From contig WPIO01000021.1 in the NCBI GenBank assembly GCA_009760855.2, positions 744,001-808,000 on the forward strand: a DNA stretch of 64,000 bases. The letters run 5' to 3'. Shown here in pieces: positions 1 to 10,550 of this stretch. Position 1 is the first letter of the stretch. Each line of letters opens with the position of its first letter. The notes beneath the pieces were generated by a model. The model made no database searches. It was not told the origin of the DNA and saw only the letters and a list, made by a program, of their open reading frames with translations. The DNA is from Cristatella mucedo. Taxonomy: Eukaryota > Bryozoa > Phylactolaemata > Cristatellidae. The position numbers and the translations under genes were made by a program.

Positions 1-1752
1 TTCCTAAGCAGGTCGTTGTATACCCTAAGCAATGCTGACTCTGTGGAGTGATTAGCTCTAAAGCCAGACTGGAACTTACTTGCAAGGTTTGAAGTTTCAA
101 TATATGAGTTTAGCTGGTCCGCCACAACCCGTTCCAGTGTCTTTGCTATTGGTTTAGAGGCGCTTTCTTGAGTAGTGGCCTGACTACAGCTTTTTTGAAT
201 GGTGCTGGGACATGACCTGAGGCTAATGACATATTAATTATGTTAGTTATGCATGGCAGCAGCAGATCAATGCAACGTAGGAGCAGGACAGTGATAGTAA
301 GGTCCAAAGGACTTGTTGTCTTCTTTGAGTGGGATAAGAACTTGAGGACGAGATCACTAGTGACCTGCTTAAATGTAGACATTGAAGTGCTACCAGGAAT
401 TGAGGGACACCATTCTAGAAGGATGTAGTTATCGCAGGGATAGACTCCCTGATCTTGTCTATCTTCTGGACCGAGAGAAGCGATAGGCTAGATCATAACA
501 AGGATCATCAGGTAAGGAGCTAATCTGTGAGCGGTTAAGGAGATGGTCGATCGTCGACATCAGCATTTTTGGGTTGTGCATCTGTGATTCAACAATGTTT
601 GCATATAAGCTAGACTTGGCCTTAGCAAGTATCGATTGGTACGACCCAGGTCCTCGTATGCTTATTGATGGACAGTGAGTCCTGATCTTTTGTAAGCTTT
701 TTCAAGCTTGCACTTAGTAGATCTAGCTAGTTTAATGTCTATGGTAAACCACAGGCCGTCTGCACGTGGGTGCACAGTGCGCTTAGTCAGAGGTGCAAAC
801 TCGTCGAGCGTGTCAGCTAGTATCATGTTGTAGCTATCTACCGATGATGACAGATCGGAGGGGGGACTGAACAGCTGAGGCGAAGCTGCTATTCTTGCAC
901 GGACAGGATCGATGTCAAGGGTCTTAAGGTTTCGCGATTCACAGGTTATTTTAGAGGAGGAGGCGGGAACACACTGTATATTGAATGAGATCTGCATGTG
1001 GTCAGATAAGCAGGATTTGGTAATAATTGGTTATGACAAAGTGCAGTTGTATGAGAAAATCTGATCGAGTGTGTGACCCTTGATATGAGTAGGGCCATGC
1101 ACATAAGCTACAAGAGACAATGAGTCAGTCAATGCACGAAATTCAGTGCTGAAGGTGTCAGCTAAGTTATCAAAGTGAACGTCGAAATCACCCATAACGA
1201 GGAAGGATCGATTTCTTGCATACAGAATCGAAATGAGATTGGATAAATCTGAGATAAAGGAGGATTTGGTACTTGGTGAGCGATAGACTACTGCCACCAT
1301 CGGTTGCTTGTTCTCGGAAGAGACCAAGACAATCGATTCAAAAGACTGCTTCGAGGGTACTGCAAATAGCTTGAAGTTGAATTTCGAGTGCACGGTAACA
1401 GCAACTCCACCTCCAGTTTTGATTGATCTAGGGGATTGAAATAATGAGAAACCAGTTGGGGTTGCGTCTTTAACTGTCGGGCAGTTTATCAATTTTAGCC
1501 AAGTTTCAGTTGGGGCGAGCAGGTCGAGACCATTTTCAGAAATAAGGTCGCTTATTACCATAGGTTTATTGCACATTGAGCGAGGATTCCAAAGGCAAGT
1601 GTTAAGTCGGGCCGATGGAGTTATAACAGTCCTGATGACCACCAAGTTAGAGAGATTCACAGTGACGCATGTGGGGGAGCGTGCTGAGCGGTTCGAGACA
1701 ATGCTAAGAATACCAAACGAGCGGGTACTCAGCTCACATTTCCCGCCCAATG
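1..1752 (-). mobile_element. CR1/L2-like LINE, endonuclease and start of RT, runs off left edge
   Basis: The minus strand reads as an APE-type endonuclease followed by the beginning of a reverse transcriptase. The endonuclease part (about 1750 to 1031) shows LNTCLWNPRSM, the catalytic-type TETW motif, VVYRSP, GDFDVHFD (most relatives have GDFN, so this copy has Asp at a usually Asn position) and the late PTHIKGHTLDQIFS motif. The part from 997 to 662 and from 382 to 146 is the linker up to the RT, with SLASGHVPAPFKKAVVRPLL. The first 120 bases encode the SKxLERVVADQLNSY block. The ORF pieces share one frame but are separated by stops, with at least one paired frameshift around 400-640. It is colinear with the better copy at 53.2-55.8 kb. 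Assignment to CR1/L2 rather than another APE clade is from motif style only. Confidence 0.85.
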
Positions 1753-2310
1753 AGCGGCGGCTGATCTATCATCAATATATAAAGTCCATGTTTAAGGCCT
1801 AGCATGAACTGGGTCGCAACCAATGGGATTGAACTGTGCTGGGCATCATTCTTAGTGATATAGAAAGTACCATCAGCAATTCTCCATTCTGGAAGTACTT
1901 TAAGGAAACCTTCACACATGACGGCTTAGGTCGTCATATTTTTAACAATCATAACGCGATAGTCCTTGACCGTAGTCTCTAGTGGAACTCTAACCGCGGT
2001 TACACCACGAACATGAATGGTCTCACCACTGAGGGACTTCGGTTCACTTTTAAAGCGCCTAGAAAGAGATTGAGTTCTCTGAGGACGCTTTATAAAGTGT
2101 ATTATTTTTATTTAACTGAACGCAAGCGAAGCATTAGATTACTGATGAACAGATGGTCTGCTGCCAGAAGGCACACATCAGACCCTGTGTCAAGCAGGAC
2201 TTTGACTTCAGTCTCGTTAAGCATGCATTGCAGAAAGAAACAAGGGAGACTATGCGTTGCTGAACTGAAAAGGTCTGTTCTTTTCCAAACTGTGGCAAAG
2301 GAGGATAGCG
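1740..2310 (-). pseudogene. Ty3/gypsy-type retropepsin fragment
   Basis: On the minus strand about 2270 to 2130 encodes EVKVLLDTGSDVCLLAADHL, with the aspartic protease active-site motif DTG. After a short insertion the reading resumes at about 2035 to 1740 with GETIHVRGVTAVRVPLETT, YRVMIVKNMTT, a stop, then MCEGFLK. This is the pattern of the second half of a retroelement protease (hydrophobic strands, then a helix usually reading LGxDFL). No RT follows; the flank becomes the LINE endonuclease near 1750. It is therefore an isolated protease relic of an LTR element different from the one at 12.1-16.3 kb, which has NSG instead of DTG. Broken by a stop and an insertion, so not functional. Confidence 0.6.
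2046..2116 (+). mobile_element. LINE/SINE 3' tail inserted in protease relic
   Basis: The sequence reads aaagcgcctagaaagagatt, then gagttctctgaggacgcttt and an ATT-rich end. It matches the 3' tail of the LINE at 55.73-55.80 kb. It splits the protease fragment between its active-site half and its second half. Confidence 0.7.
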
Positions 2311-2359
2311 CCTTCTTTCCCGCCCTCTACCGTTTCCTGACATGCTTGGGCTAGAAGTC

Positions 2360-3050
2360 TATTGCAATGTGTCCTCAACCACAGTGTTTTCGATAAAAGT
2401 CATTGAAGTATAGCATTTCTGCTGCAGTTCTCGGCTACAAATCGCGTGTACTCACTCGCACACTGGGCCGTTAGCGACCCCTAGCTGAGAGTTGTGCCAT
2501 TCACAACGAGCAAAGCTTGTGGACGCCCAATTTATGCTCCCAGCTTAGTCATTCGTTGTACAACGTCGAGTGACAACCAAATAAAGCCGTCGTCACGCAT
2601 CAACGCTGTGCAGACTCTATCTATTTACGAAGTGAGACATCAATACGAATTCGCGGTATGCCAACACCAGTTGTACGCGCCTACCGCCTCAATATGTCTC
2701 AGCTCGGCAGTTGTGTCTGCCTCTGCCGCTAGATTATCCGGCTTTAGTGGAGCTGGTAAGGCTCGGTCGAAACAATCGGTCGATAAGTAGCCGTGGACAT
2801 GGTCACCGGGCATTTGCCTCAGCGCTGTCCGCTCTTGATGGGTACGGAATACCATAGAGCAGAGCCCTGAACTGGGTCCGATACCCACGCCCATACCCAC
2901 ACAAATCCATGGGTACTGGGTGGGCGTGGGTGGCGTCTTTGATTATATGGGTGGGTGTGGTTGGGTATTGGCTTGCATTATAAAAATCCCACTTAAGGGT
3001 GCCTTTAGGAGTTCAAGCGTTAAAGTCTGCCCGCAGTTCTTGCAGGGTTC
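2360..3050. other. No gene seen; degenerate GGGTA-like repeat inside
   Basis: No conserved ORF is recognised here. At about 2880-2966 the sequence is a degenerate alternation of tacccacgcccataccc and gtgggtgggtgtgg motifs, and a related ggtatggg repeat occurs at 3598-3642. These short repeats bracket the 14-bp-repeat element at 3056-3540. Confidence 0.5.
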
Positions 3051-3055
3051 TAGGG

Positions 3056-3540
3056 CAATTCGGCGCAGGACAATTCGGAGCGGACAATTCGTCGTGGATA
3101 ATTCGGGGGGGATATTTCGGAGCGGACAATTCGGAGCAGGATATTTAAAACATATCTATTTGAAATTTAAACGAATTTTTTTAGTAATCACGTTTAATAG
3201 AACTATAATACCGTATAAAGTAAAGTTTACTTAGCTTACTACAAAAAGTCAATAGCAAATACCGGCAACTCTTGCACAAAATCACATTTTTAAAATGTTA
3301 CCAGTACACTAAATGTTAATCCATTAAATTAATGTTGTGACTAAATCCGCGAAAGTAATCAATTGATGAAAGATTTTCGTAATCTAACACAACCGTGCGA
3401 AATCGACGATCCAGGTCTCCATATTTCTTTTTCCTCAGAGGAGGATCTTCACCAGCAAGTAGATCTGCTCCGAATTGTCCGCTCCGAATTGTCCGGCGCC
3501 GAAGTATCCGCGACGAATTTTCCGGCACCGAATTGTCCGG
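3056..3540. mobile_element. Foldback/MULE-like element with tandem-repeat terminal inverted repeats
   Basis: The left end (3056-3146) is a run of about six 14-bp units of the form ggacaattcggagc, with variants such as ggataattcggg and caattcgtcgt. The right end (3464-3540) is the same run in inverse complement (gctccgaattgtcc). When the right end is reverse-complemented the variant units line up in the same order (…cgtcg…, ggata…, …), so these are true inverted repeats rather than two independent satellites. The roughly 317 bp between them is AT-rich and non-coding. The architecture resembles Drosophila FB foldback elements or MULE-type non-autonomous elements; the superfamily is not determinable here. 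Confidence 0.6.
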
Positions 3541-3597
3541 TTACCTCTTGCGAAGTCAAAGGCAGAGTTTTTCGAGGAGTTCAAACGCTCGAGTCTG

Positions 3598-3642
3598 GCA
3601 TGGGTATGGGTATAGGTAGGTATAGGTATGGGTATGGGTAAT
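3598..3642 (+). repeat. Degenerate GGTATG/GGTATA short tandem repeat
   Basis: Repeated ggtatg and ggtata units in tandem, directly right of the foldback-like element. Confidence 0.75.
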
Positions 3643-3900
3643 CCGGCGACCGAACTTGTGGGCGATGGGTGGGCAGTGCCGGCGTGCTTTAGCAATGGTT
3701 GCCCATGGATACTTGCCCAGGTAGCAATTGAGGGTTCTGCTACAAAGTTATTTCATACCGGAAAATGAGAGCGTCACGAACATTCACAGATTCCTTACTA
3801 ATTGTGGGACCGTACGTGAAGCTGCCGAAGATGCACCTTAATGTCACCTTCCAGCTGCCAAAAAGGCCGCGGCCTTCTCGCTTCACCATTAAATAAATAG

Positions 3901-4030
3901 ATTCATTTGTATAGCATTCTAAGAGAACTTAATCTCTATTCAGGCGCTTCACATATGCCTCGGGGCTCGAGCTCACGACCTCAGCCAGACCTTGGTCAGG
4001 GCGAGCACCTTAACCACTGGACCAAACCAG
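3901..4030 (-). mobile_element. SINE-A copy (tRNA-derived)
   Basis: Read on the minus strand, a tRNA-like head (tggtccagtggttaaggtgc as A-box region, then gtcgtgagctcgagccccg as B-box region) is followed by gcgcctgaatagagattaag and ttctcttagaatgctatacaa. The tail after the head is the one shared with the LINE 3' end. One of several copies of this family in the window. Confidence 0.75.
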
Positions 4031-7000
4031 CTCGGTTATTCACTGACTGCAAAGTACCATTCCAAATCCAGAAGATCTCGCGAATTCCGATGGTTATCTC
4101 ATCGCCAAAAAACTTTTAGCCACGCAGTAAATCTCCGGAAGCCATCTCTGCTACCCATCGTAATAAGACACCAAAATAGAGACGCGCCTGTATTCACATA
4201 GGGCCCTCCTACCACGATCCATCGGCGTACCGATATAATGTCACAAATCTGAAAAAAAGTATAAACATGCATCTGAGCACCTCGATACTGCATTGCTGAA
4301 AGCGTCTTGGCAGGGATACCAACTTGGCCACCGTCAATGCTTAGAAGTTGCCCGATTCATCGCACCCCCGAGGTTGCTTCGCTGTCGCCGCTCGAAAGCA
4401 GCACACGAGAATAGTCGGTGTATCGTTCATATCTTTGCAACGGTAAGCAAGTAGAAGAGGCGCCACCTGTCTGAAGCCGCCCTTTCGAACCGAAGATCGT
4501 GCTGCCAGTCACATCTATGGAGGATCATTCATTAAGATTTTTGCAGCAGCTGACCTAGGGTAGGTGGCTGCCGGACAGCAGCACTTCCTTTCAAATCGAA
4601 AGTCGTGCTGACAATCGCATCTCCTAGGGGGGCTATAGGCTGTTGGCTCTCGCTTCCTCCATTCCCGCCTACCACCGCCAACACAGTGTAAACCCGGCGG
4701 TCAGCTGCCTCGTCCGAAACTCACGCAGCCTCCGTCGGGCTAGCTGCCAAACGGATCAGCTAATAGCACCACTGGCCATGTGACCATCGGCCCATCGGCA
4801 TAGCTCCCCCCCCTCCGTACCTGTGGCCCGTTCCTCGGCCTGCCCAGGCGCTGTCTTCTCTTTGTTTTGCCGCCACCGGGAGCTGCCGACCGAAACCAGC
4901 ATCGAGCAGCACGCTGTGTAAAAGCGCCGAAAGCGAGTCACAGTGAGCTAAGTCTGACCGAATGATCGTCACTCATTCACTCCTCGTTGTATGCTGCATA
5001 TTATTGAGCATTGACAGTGCGAGAGACTTTGTAGCTTTATGCTGTACCAGCATGTGAGCTTGCCAAAGTCGAAGTCCGTTCGCTGCACGAAACCGCTGAC
5101 CACCACACTCAACTCGGACCCTCGTTGATGCCCCCAGGGTTCCGGGACAAGCCATCGGTCCAAAGTTCAGCCAATCCAGGGCAAAAACTCTTTGTTTCTT
5201 CCGGAGGGTGCTTTCTGCTTCAAGCGCTGATCCTCGAAGAGCAAGGCTTTTGCTCCTGTTAACTCTTGGCGAGGACCGAGTAACGGCCGTCCTATGGCTT
5301 GCTGGCCCGTTGCCAAAGGTTTTCTTAAGGGGTTTCCTTGACCTCGAGTGGGTGCAACGGGGAAGGCTGCAGCCGAAGGAAGACATCCCGTTGCCGGATT
5401 TCCTGGCTGGCTGCACAGCATAACAAGGCAAGAGCCGACACGCTCCTTTCTGAATGCACCCAATTTACTCGCCACGACTGAGCGGCAGATGCCGCAGGCC
5501 TCGTAGACGCATTTTGCAAGTTTGAGCTGCCCTGTAGTCAAGGTAGCAGTGGCTGTGATCAGCGGCGGCGTACAGGGTATCATCGACGAATTTCAATAAC
5601 AAAAGAGTCCTCAGCCAAAAAAGACTTTAACGGTTGCAAGCATTTAACCAAGCAGATTTTCAGCTTATTAGAAATATATTGCTCGTTTGACCCCAGCTGA
5701 GGCTTACGGCGCGAGCGATCGGGAGGACTATGTCTGAATGCCAAGATCCTCGAGCGACTTGCCCCCGGCCGTAGTTCGCGGCTGCCGAGCAGCCCGTGGA
5801 GCTCATTTTAAAGGCAAATGTTTAGATTCGCCGGGCTCCCCTGTAACTTTCGCCCCGCCCTAAAGACCGACAAGGAGCTCTCGTGTGCTCTGAATGGGAG
5901 CCTCGAGGAACACCTATTTAGCTCCCCTTAATCTAACCCGGTTCCACCCTTTCCGACGAGACATGGGCTGAAGTGAAGCTGCGTGTCGAAGGAGAGCCAC
6001 CCGGTCGGGCTTCGTCAGCTCCATTTCTTAAAATATCTGAGATATGGTAGCCTCTCTAAAAAAAGTGAACGGTATCTTGTATTGATTCTTCTACTACTAG
6101 TTCTCTACTACTCCATCCTACCATTCATCCAATGCACAGAAGGTGTAGCACTGCAAAGAAGGGCTAGGATTAGGGATTTCTAAAGAAAATAAATTCGCTA
6201 TATTCTTTTACGGAGAGCAAGAAGCTTCATTCCTTCGGGAAGCCGCCCGGCCCAGGGCGCTCCGCAACCAGCAGGCTTAGTCAGCCCTAACTAATAGGGA
6301 ATCGGAAGGTGTTGCCTCTTGAGAAACACCTTAACGCTGCGAACCGATGACGCATCGCCCGTAAGACTAATTAGCCTATCTATTTTTTTAAATACCCACT
6401 ATAGGCGAGCCTAAAATTTCTTACCTTCGTCAATTCCCGCCTGGAAGTGTCGACAAACCGTTTACAATAAATTTGTACATCCGTTTGTAGAGCCCAAAAC
6501 TTGATGACGATGGCACCCGCTAAGCAGGCTTCTCCCCGATCAACTTTAAGATAACAAGCTTTGCAGCTCCTCAGCAAAGCCTCCTACAAAAAAATTAGCT
6601 GCCCCCCTCGAGAGAGCGACTTTGAAACGATGTACACGCTCCTGAGCATTTCCGGGTCGCCTTCATGGAGGTCTAAAGCCCCCCCCCCCCTGCTGCCTAC
6701 CCTGCACTAAGGGTCTGAGCAGTTTTGTCAATCTGCCCGTAGGATGGCGGCCTCTCACTCATTTCAGCATGACTTTGCACCACATCCAAGGTCAGATAAT
6801 GTCATGGGAATGACTTTCTGTGCACTTTTTCTGTAGCTAGGAATTCGTCGAGCGTTGGGCGTCGACTATCTACAACAATCATCTACAGCTTGGTCAATGT
6901 CCCTTTTTAAATGCCGAGTCGCGAGAAGTTGGTCTATTATCCGCACCTGACACGCTTTGCACACAATGTGCAACAACCTCGTGGGAAGTGCAGATTGAGC

Positions 7001-7283
7001 TGGAGGTTCAACAGTCGTGTCTTTCGATTATTACATCCAGGTTCCTAAGCAAAATAGATTAAGCGAGGCACTTGCACCCATTTCGAGTTGAGAGGATAAA
7101 TATACCAGTATTCAAGGATTTAAGTGTGGTATTAGTCCTATCTACTGAAAAAATGGCCGGGAAATTGCTCGTGCACTAAATGAATTGCATTTTCTTGTAG
7201 TTCTCTGAGAAACGAAGTGTAAGTCAACACCCGGCCTAGGGCACGAGAGGTGGTCAGCCCTACTGAGAAAACCAAGGAACTCG
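4031..7283. other. Intergenic; no gene recognised
   Basis: The longest reading frames (minus 5583-5167 and 5431-4973, up to 152 codons) overlap one another, lack recognisable motifs and sit in GC-rich sequence, so I treat them as chance. The stretch also has a C run at about 6679-6691. No RNA gene or repeat family was recognised. Confidence 0.4.
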
Positions 7284-7460
7284 GGTCGCGATGGCACACT
7301 AGGTAAGGCGGTTGCTTTCACGACCTCGGTGCCGAGGTCGTGGGTTCGATTCCTGCGGTGGGCAATTCTTTATCGCCACTGCAAGCGGTGGTGATAGCCA
7401 TAGAGGCTCTTCTGTCGCTATACAAAAAGAGGCTGTTTAATCAGCTAGGATTTATTTTAT
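7284..7460 (+). mobile_element. SINE-B copy (tRNA-derived)
   Basis: A tRNA-like head begins with gatggcacactaggtaaggc and has a consensus pol III B box (gggttcgattcctgc), followed by gggcaattctttatcgccac, a small hairpin around the phrase ccactgcaagcggtgg, then aggctcttctgtcgctatac and agaggctgtttaatcagcta. The same body occurs at 9804-9992, 27195-27360 and 34886-35068, so this is a dispersed family and not a functional tRNA gene. Confidence 0.8.
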
Positions 7461-7483
7461 TTTATTTTTTTATTCTTAATATC

Positions 7484-7550
7484 CATTATGGATATATTAT
7501 GCATTATGCATTATGCATTATTATATGCATTATTATATGCATTATGGATA
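7484..7550 (+). repeat. ATTATGC / TATATGCATT short tandem repeat
   Basis: Tandem tatgcattatgcattatgca units follow immediately after the SINE-B tail. Confidence 0.8.
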
Positions 7551-8050
7551 TAACCCTAAGTCGGCGAAAATCAATTAGAGAGAACTTACAGCAACCCCTT
7601 TTCAACAGTGCATCTCCGGGGGGGGGGGGAGATTTTTCATATCCTACAAGCAAAACTTTCGTTAGTGAGCAGAGTCAAGTCTCATTTTCTATTTGTTTGT
7701 CTTTCGACCTAAAACTTGTTTTCAACAGAGTTTGCATTGAGTTCCCACAGTTTAAGTTCCCGCAGGCGAAAACAGTTTTATACAATTATAATGGAAGTGA
7801 GTCTAGCAGAACAGAGTCTCACAGACTAGAAGGACGTGCAATTGGTGACACAAGGGCACTAATGCTTGTGAAAAAGAGATGCAATACGAAAGTGAATGCC
7901 CATTGAAGCCTTGTTTACTCGAATCACCAAATAGGCCAATCCTTTGAAACATTTTGAAGTGAGCAATGAGTTGACTTATAGCGTAGGATTAAAAGGGTTC
8001 CGTAGCCTTTCTTTTCGTTACGCAGATAAATAAGTATATAAATATATAAA

Positions 8051-8170
8051 TCATTTGTATATATCCCTAAGAGAAATTAATCTCGATGCAGGCGCTTCAC
8101 ATATGCCGCAGGGGTCGAGCCCATGACCTCAGTCATCAAAGGCGAGCACCTCAACCCCTGGGACAAACGA
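8051..8170 (-). mobile_element. SINE-A copy, degenerate
   Basis: On the plus strand tcatttgtatatatccctaa, then gagaaattaatctcgatgca and ggcgcttcacatatgccgca precede the decayed tRNA-like head (ggggtcgagcccatgacctc). It is the same order as the copy at 3901-4030, with small deletions in the head. A C14 run lies just to the right (8199-8212). Confidence 0.65.
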
Positions 8171-8329
8171 GAACACCAGATGACTTGGTGAGCACTCCCC
8201 CCCCCCCCCCCGATAACCATCTGGCTAGGCTAGTCTTTTAGAACCTGATGTATCAAACTGACAAGCAGTAGTTAATAAACTTGACCGTATTCACGCCGTT
8301 AGGGTTCCAACTATCAACAGGGCCGGATT

Positions 8330-8695
8330 CACCATCTCTGCTTTTAGTTCGTATGCTCACAGAGCCTGGAACTCACTACCGACTTACCTCACAACATCCC
8401 CTGACTTGAAAACATTTAAGAAAAGCTAAAAATGCACATTTCGTCACAGCATTTAGTGGTTCCTTGCGATTCATTCTTTGTTTTCTTATACGTGCTGAAC
8501 ACGTGCATGCTGCCACTAATTAGCCTTGCATGCTGATCCTGTGCATCACCTCTAACCGTGTTATCCTTGTTGTCATTGTGCATACCATTACTAACCGTAT
8601 GATCATGCTTCCTTTGCAGCAAATTTAAAGTGCCTAGAAAGAGATTGAGTTCTCTGATGTTGCTATAACAAATGCGTTGTTATAGTTAAATTACT
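8330..8695 (+). mobile_element. LINE 3' end (last RT-ORF codons and 3' UTR)
   Basis: The stretch ttttagttcgtatgctcaca gagcctggaactc encodes the [13 protein letters not shown] block, followed by TSPDLKTFK and a stop. It then matches the 3' UTR of the 53-kb LINE (cagcatttagtgg, gtgctga.cacgtgcatgctg, ccactaa, cctttgcagcaaatttaaag) and ends in the tail gtgcctagaaagagattgag. 5'-truncated copy. Confidence 0.8.
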
Positions 8696-9803
8696 TTTAT
8701 CTCGTCCTTAGCATCGCAGCTATACTCAGCTGCCGGACATAATACGACTCCTTTGGCGATTGGCGATGCCCCATGTCACAATGTACGATCTAACAACAAA
8801 CAAGAAGCTTGAGGCGATTTCTTAAGGTTAATGATGTGTTTAGATCGGCCATGCTCTACAAAAAGATTAATAAAATTAAGCAGGAAAAGCTTTCAGTCTA
8901 AACAGGGTCGCTTACCTCGACGGATTCGCTCTCCAGAGGCGCAGCGTGCGTGTGGTGGCTTGCAGTTAGAACAGGCTCTGGGTTTCGAGCAGCATGCGGG
9001 CTGTTGGCGGTCTGGACTTGGAGCAGAGTCCGCATTTCTGAGGTAGTGTTTATGTTAGCTTTCTTGGTCCATGGCCCTTGCAAGTCGTAATGGCGCCCAC
9101 ACAACCAACAAGGCTCCGTTTCAGGCAATACGTTGTTCAAATTGATCAAACAGAAAACGGAGTGGAGACAGGCGAATGACAAGCAGAATTCAAGACGGGA
9201 GAAAAAATTGACGAGACTCCGAAATACGTTTCATTGATGCAGAGGCCCGTGCGGGTGTGCAGGCCTCAAATATTTCACTGGTAGCTAGATTTTCTGCACA
9301 TAGTTTTTTGATGAGCTTCAAATCTTGCACGCGGAAATTCTCAGCCTCAGCCTAAGAAACCAAAGCTGATAAGTCACGTAAATTCAATCGACTGAGGCCG
9401 GAAATAATTTGATGGCACCAGCGATCTATACGAGATATCAAAATGCTGTAGGCAAACGTCAGTACCAAAAGAGTCGGACGAATCAAGTGACTGTGGTGGA
9501 CGTCTATAAGGAGAACACCTTATGTAGAAGAATGGGCAAAGCATTCGATAGCTATTGAAATGAGGGCTGATTCCGAGTTATCGCGACAGTGGGGCCGCTT
9601 ATGGTGTGAGCGGCACTAAAGATTTTCAGGGATGATCACGGAGAAGCAACACGATAGCAGTTGGGCGGCTAGCCGCAAATTGATGATAGTCGGGTATGCC
9701 GGAAAGAGATCCTTTTTCAGCGTCAGCGGATGAAACCTTGCCCTTATGCACTACCGAGTGGAAGAAATATTGCTTTTTATCTCTAATTCAGAAGCCTGAG
9801 AGA
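8696..9803. other. Intergenic; no gene recognised
   Basis: A minus-strand frame at 9182-8898 (94 codons) contains CWLCGRHYDL, which faintly resembles the start of a gag zinc knuckle, but the ligand pattern is incomplete and nothing else supports it. Confidence 0.35.
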
Positions 9804-9992
9804 TAATAAATAAACAAATACTAGCTGCTTAAACAGCCTCTTTTTGCATAGCGACAGAAGAGCCTTTACGGCTATCACCACTGCTTGCAGTGGCGATAAA
9901 AGATCGCCCACCACAGGAATCGAACCCACGACCTCGCGACCGAGGTCATGAAAGCAACTGCATTACCTAGTGTGCCATCACGGCTCACCAAA
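9804..9992 (-). mobile_element. SINE-B copy (tRNA-derived)
   Basis: Inverse complement of the 7284-7460 copy: ctagctgcttaaacagcctc, gcatagcgacagaagagcct, cactgcttgcagtggcgata, then the B box region caggaatcgaacccacgacc and A-box region ttacctagtgtgccatcacg. Confidence 0.8.
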
Positions 9993-10127
9993 GATGATGC
10001 TCTGATCAGGATGTCAAGAACACCTTGCACTAGCGACAGATCTGATAATGGACACCCTAATTTGTGTTTCAAGCATTGATGATCTAGTGAATAAGCATTT
10101 ACGCTTCCTTTCTATCATATCTGAAGT

Positions 10128-10185
10128 ACCTAGAAAGAGATTGCATCCTCTTGGCATTAAATAAACGCATTATTATTTGCAGTTA
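10128..10185 (+). mobile_element. LINE 3' tail fragment
   Basis: gtacctagaaagagattgca, cctcttggcattaaataaac and attattatttgc match the LINE tail with decay. Confidence 0.55.
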
Positions 10186-10290
10186 TAATAAGCGTACGTT
10201 TGCGTTATATAAATCACTTGTTGCCAGAGAAATTCACGTTTTGTAAAACAAAAAAAGAGCTTGATGTTACGGGCGTGAGTAACAAGCAAA

Positions 10291-10550
10291 TTTATGACAG
10301 CATTTAGTGGGTCCTTGTGATTCGTCATTTACTTGCTTATACGTGCTGACACTGTGCGTGCTGCCACTAACCATACTTGCATGCTGACCCTGCGCATGTC
10401 ACCCCTAACCAAGTTAATCATGTTGTTTATCCAGCATATTACCATTCACAATTTGATCGTATTTCCTTTGCAGCAAATTTAAAGCGCCCAGAAAGAGATT
10501 GAGTTCTCTGAGGGTGCTTTATCAAGTGTATTATTATTATTATTATTAAG
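10291..10550 (+). mobile_element. LINE 3' UTR copy
   Basis: Matches the 3' UTR of the 53-kb LINE from gacagcatttagtgggtcct through gtgctgacactgtgcgtgct and cctttgcagcaaatttaaag to the tail gcgcccagaaagagattgag, ending in seven or so ATT units, the microsatellite-type 3' end usual for this LINE group. Confidence 0.85.

Noticed and set aside
4973-5583. Two overlapping minus-strand frames of 152 and 138 codons
   Set aside because: They are mutually exclusive frames over the same DNA and neither resembles a known protein.
7284-7370. Functional tRNA gene
   Set aside because: The B box is good, but the same sequence continues into a body repeated elsewhere, and the acceptor stem does not close, so it is a SINE head.
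7484-7550. CRISPR-like or regulatory array
   Set aside because: It is a simple ATTATGC short tandem repeat without spacers.
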